Shown: one piece after another, positions 62,974-64,000 of the stretch | How positions within the stretch are numbered: the stretch's first letter is position 1 | Layout: the number at the start of each line of letters is the position of its first letter | Assembly (NCBI RefSeq): GCF_021462285.1 | Contig: NZ_CP082788.1 | Coordinates: forward strand, 62,001-126,000 | Direction: 5' to 3' | From: Serratia entomophila | GTDB taxonomy: Bacteria; Pseudomonadota; Gammaproteobacteria; Enterobacterales; Enterobacteriaceae | DNA length: 64,000 nt | Position numbers and translations under genes: made by a program | The notes under the pieces: generated by a model | The model's input: only the letters and a program-made list of their open reading frames with translations | What the model was told of the DNA's origin: nothing | The model's database searches: none

Positions 62974-64000
62974 ATGGAAAATATACTGAACGTCAGTTAT
63001 GCCCAAACCGGGCAAAGCACAGCACAAAAAGCCATGGGCATGCGCGAGATGCAAGCGCGAGTGTTCGAACAGCGCAACAGCCCCTACCTGCTGATCAAAG
63101 CCCCTCCGGCAAGTGGAAAATCCCGGGCGTTGATGTTTCTGGCACTGGACAAGCTTATCAATCAGGGGATACGTAAGGTCATCGTGGCTGTGCCAGAAAT
63201 GTCCATAGGGTCCTCGTTCAGAGACACCGCACTCACCCAACACGGATTCTTTGCTGACTGGACGGTAGAGCCTGAAAATAACCTCTGTATCGGTGGAGGA
63301 TAAAAGGGAAAGGTCTCCGCTTTTCGCCGCTTTATGCATGGTGATGGCCAGATCCTAGTCTGCACTCATGCCACCTTGCGCTTTGCCTTCGACAGTCTGG
63401 ATGTGGCTGTTTTTGACCATTGTTTGGTGGCCATTGACGAATTCCATCACGTTTCTGCCGATGAAAATAGCCGGCTGGGTGCTTTACTCGATGCGCTGAT
63501 GAAGCTGCCTCATGCGCACATTATCGCCATGACGGGTTCCTATTTCCGGGGCGATACCGTTCCTATTTTGCTACCAGAGGATGAGGCCCAATTTACTAAA
63601 GTGTCTTACTCCTATTACGAACAGTTAAACGGCTATGAACATCTGAAATCACTCGGTATCGGTTATCATTTTTATCAAGGCCGCTACATTAACGCTTTAC
63701 CCTCCGTGCTCGATCCCACAAAAAAAACCATCATCCATATCCCTAACGTCAATTCCGGCGAGTCCACCAAAGATAAGCACACGGAGGTTGATGCCATATT
63801 GGATGCACTGGGTGACGTGGAGTCTCAAGATCCGATATCCGGCGTATATCGGGTTAAACGTAAAGGAGATGGCAAGCTTTTAAAGGTCGCTAACCTGGTT
63901 GATGACAATGTGGCTGAACGCCCCAAGGTGCAGGCATATTTGCGTACCATTGCAACTGCAGACGATATAGACATCATCATTGCCCTGGGAATGGCAAAAG
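62974..64000 (+). pseudogene. DEAD/DEAH-box helicase, interrupted by one stop, runs off the window
   Basis: The gene starts MENILNVSYAQTG after AGGGG. Walker A 'APPASGKSRA' lies near residue 50 and the DExH box 'AIDEFHH' near residue 155, followed by 'AMTGSYFRGD' (motif III). An in-frame TAA at 63301 to 63303 interrupts it after 'NLCIGGG'. The same frame then stays open to the window end, so this is a single nonsense change or a sequence error. Superfamily II helicases of this type are normally encoded with the methyltransferase whose remnant lies 80 bp upstream, so this was a restriction/defence pair. Confidence 0.8.

Overview
The window reads as part of a large accessory replicon, most likely a virulence plasmid or island, from an insect-associated enterobacterium. 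Serratia is the best guess. An Afp (antifeeding prophage) contractile injection system sits beside a SepABC-type toxin complex (Tc), the pairing known from the amber-disease plasmid pADAP of Serratia entomophila. The Tc gene lengths (2376, 1428 and 973 codons) equal those I remember for SepA, SepB and SepC. Names are given on family recognition and order; no database search was possible.

Layout, nearly all on the minus strand. (1) 19.5 kb down to 0.08 kb: a collinear operon afp1 to afp16 encoding tube, three sheaths, baseplate, spike, fibre, tape measure, AAA+ ATPase and tube terminator. Toxin genes afp17/afp18 would lie beyond the left edge. (2) 24.0 to 19.6 kb: an RfaH/NusG-like antiterminator (AnfA1 type), phage-like lysis genes (holin, Rz with nested Rz1, endolysin) and a perfect ops element 104 bp upstream of afp1. 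(3) 21.9 to 30.0 kb: a graveyard of mobile DNA, with three decayed IS91-type copies, a decayed IS66 element, a dead serine resolvase, a umuC scrap and one unrecognised 254-aa gene. (4) 46.3 to 30.06 kb: two small membrane proteins (holin/antiholin candidates), endolysin, TcA, TcB, Rz/Rz1 and TcC. This is a complete lysis cassette wrapped around a Tc toxin, the arrangement of a type 10 (holin/endolysin/spanin) secretion system. (5) 57.2 to 47.3 kb: a chaperone-usher fimbrial operon of MR/P-like order with two chaperones and a tandem pair of tip-adhesin-like genes, followed by an EAL phosphodiesterase. A ToxR-like and FidL/PsaF-like regulator pair lies upstream. (6) 59.7 to 64 kb: an ISKra4-family element with 30-bp perfect terminal repeats, abutting a umuC remnant fused in frame to the C-terminus of a DNA methyltransferase, then a DEAD/DEAH helicase gene broken by one stop codon.

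How it may work together: adhesion by fimbriae, two very large proteinaceous toxins (Afp particle and Tc holotoxin) that cannot leave by ordinary secretion, and one dedicated lysis set for each. AnfA1 loading at the ops site should suppress termination across the 19-kb afp operon. The exchangeable targeting and toxin modules (Afp13 head, two segments of TcA, the TcC C-terminus) are AT-rich against GC-rich scaffolds, as expected for swapped parts. The TcC C-terminal domain carries short motifs resembling class II (edema factor/CyaA/ExoY) adenylyl cyclases.
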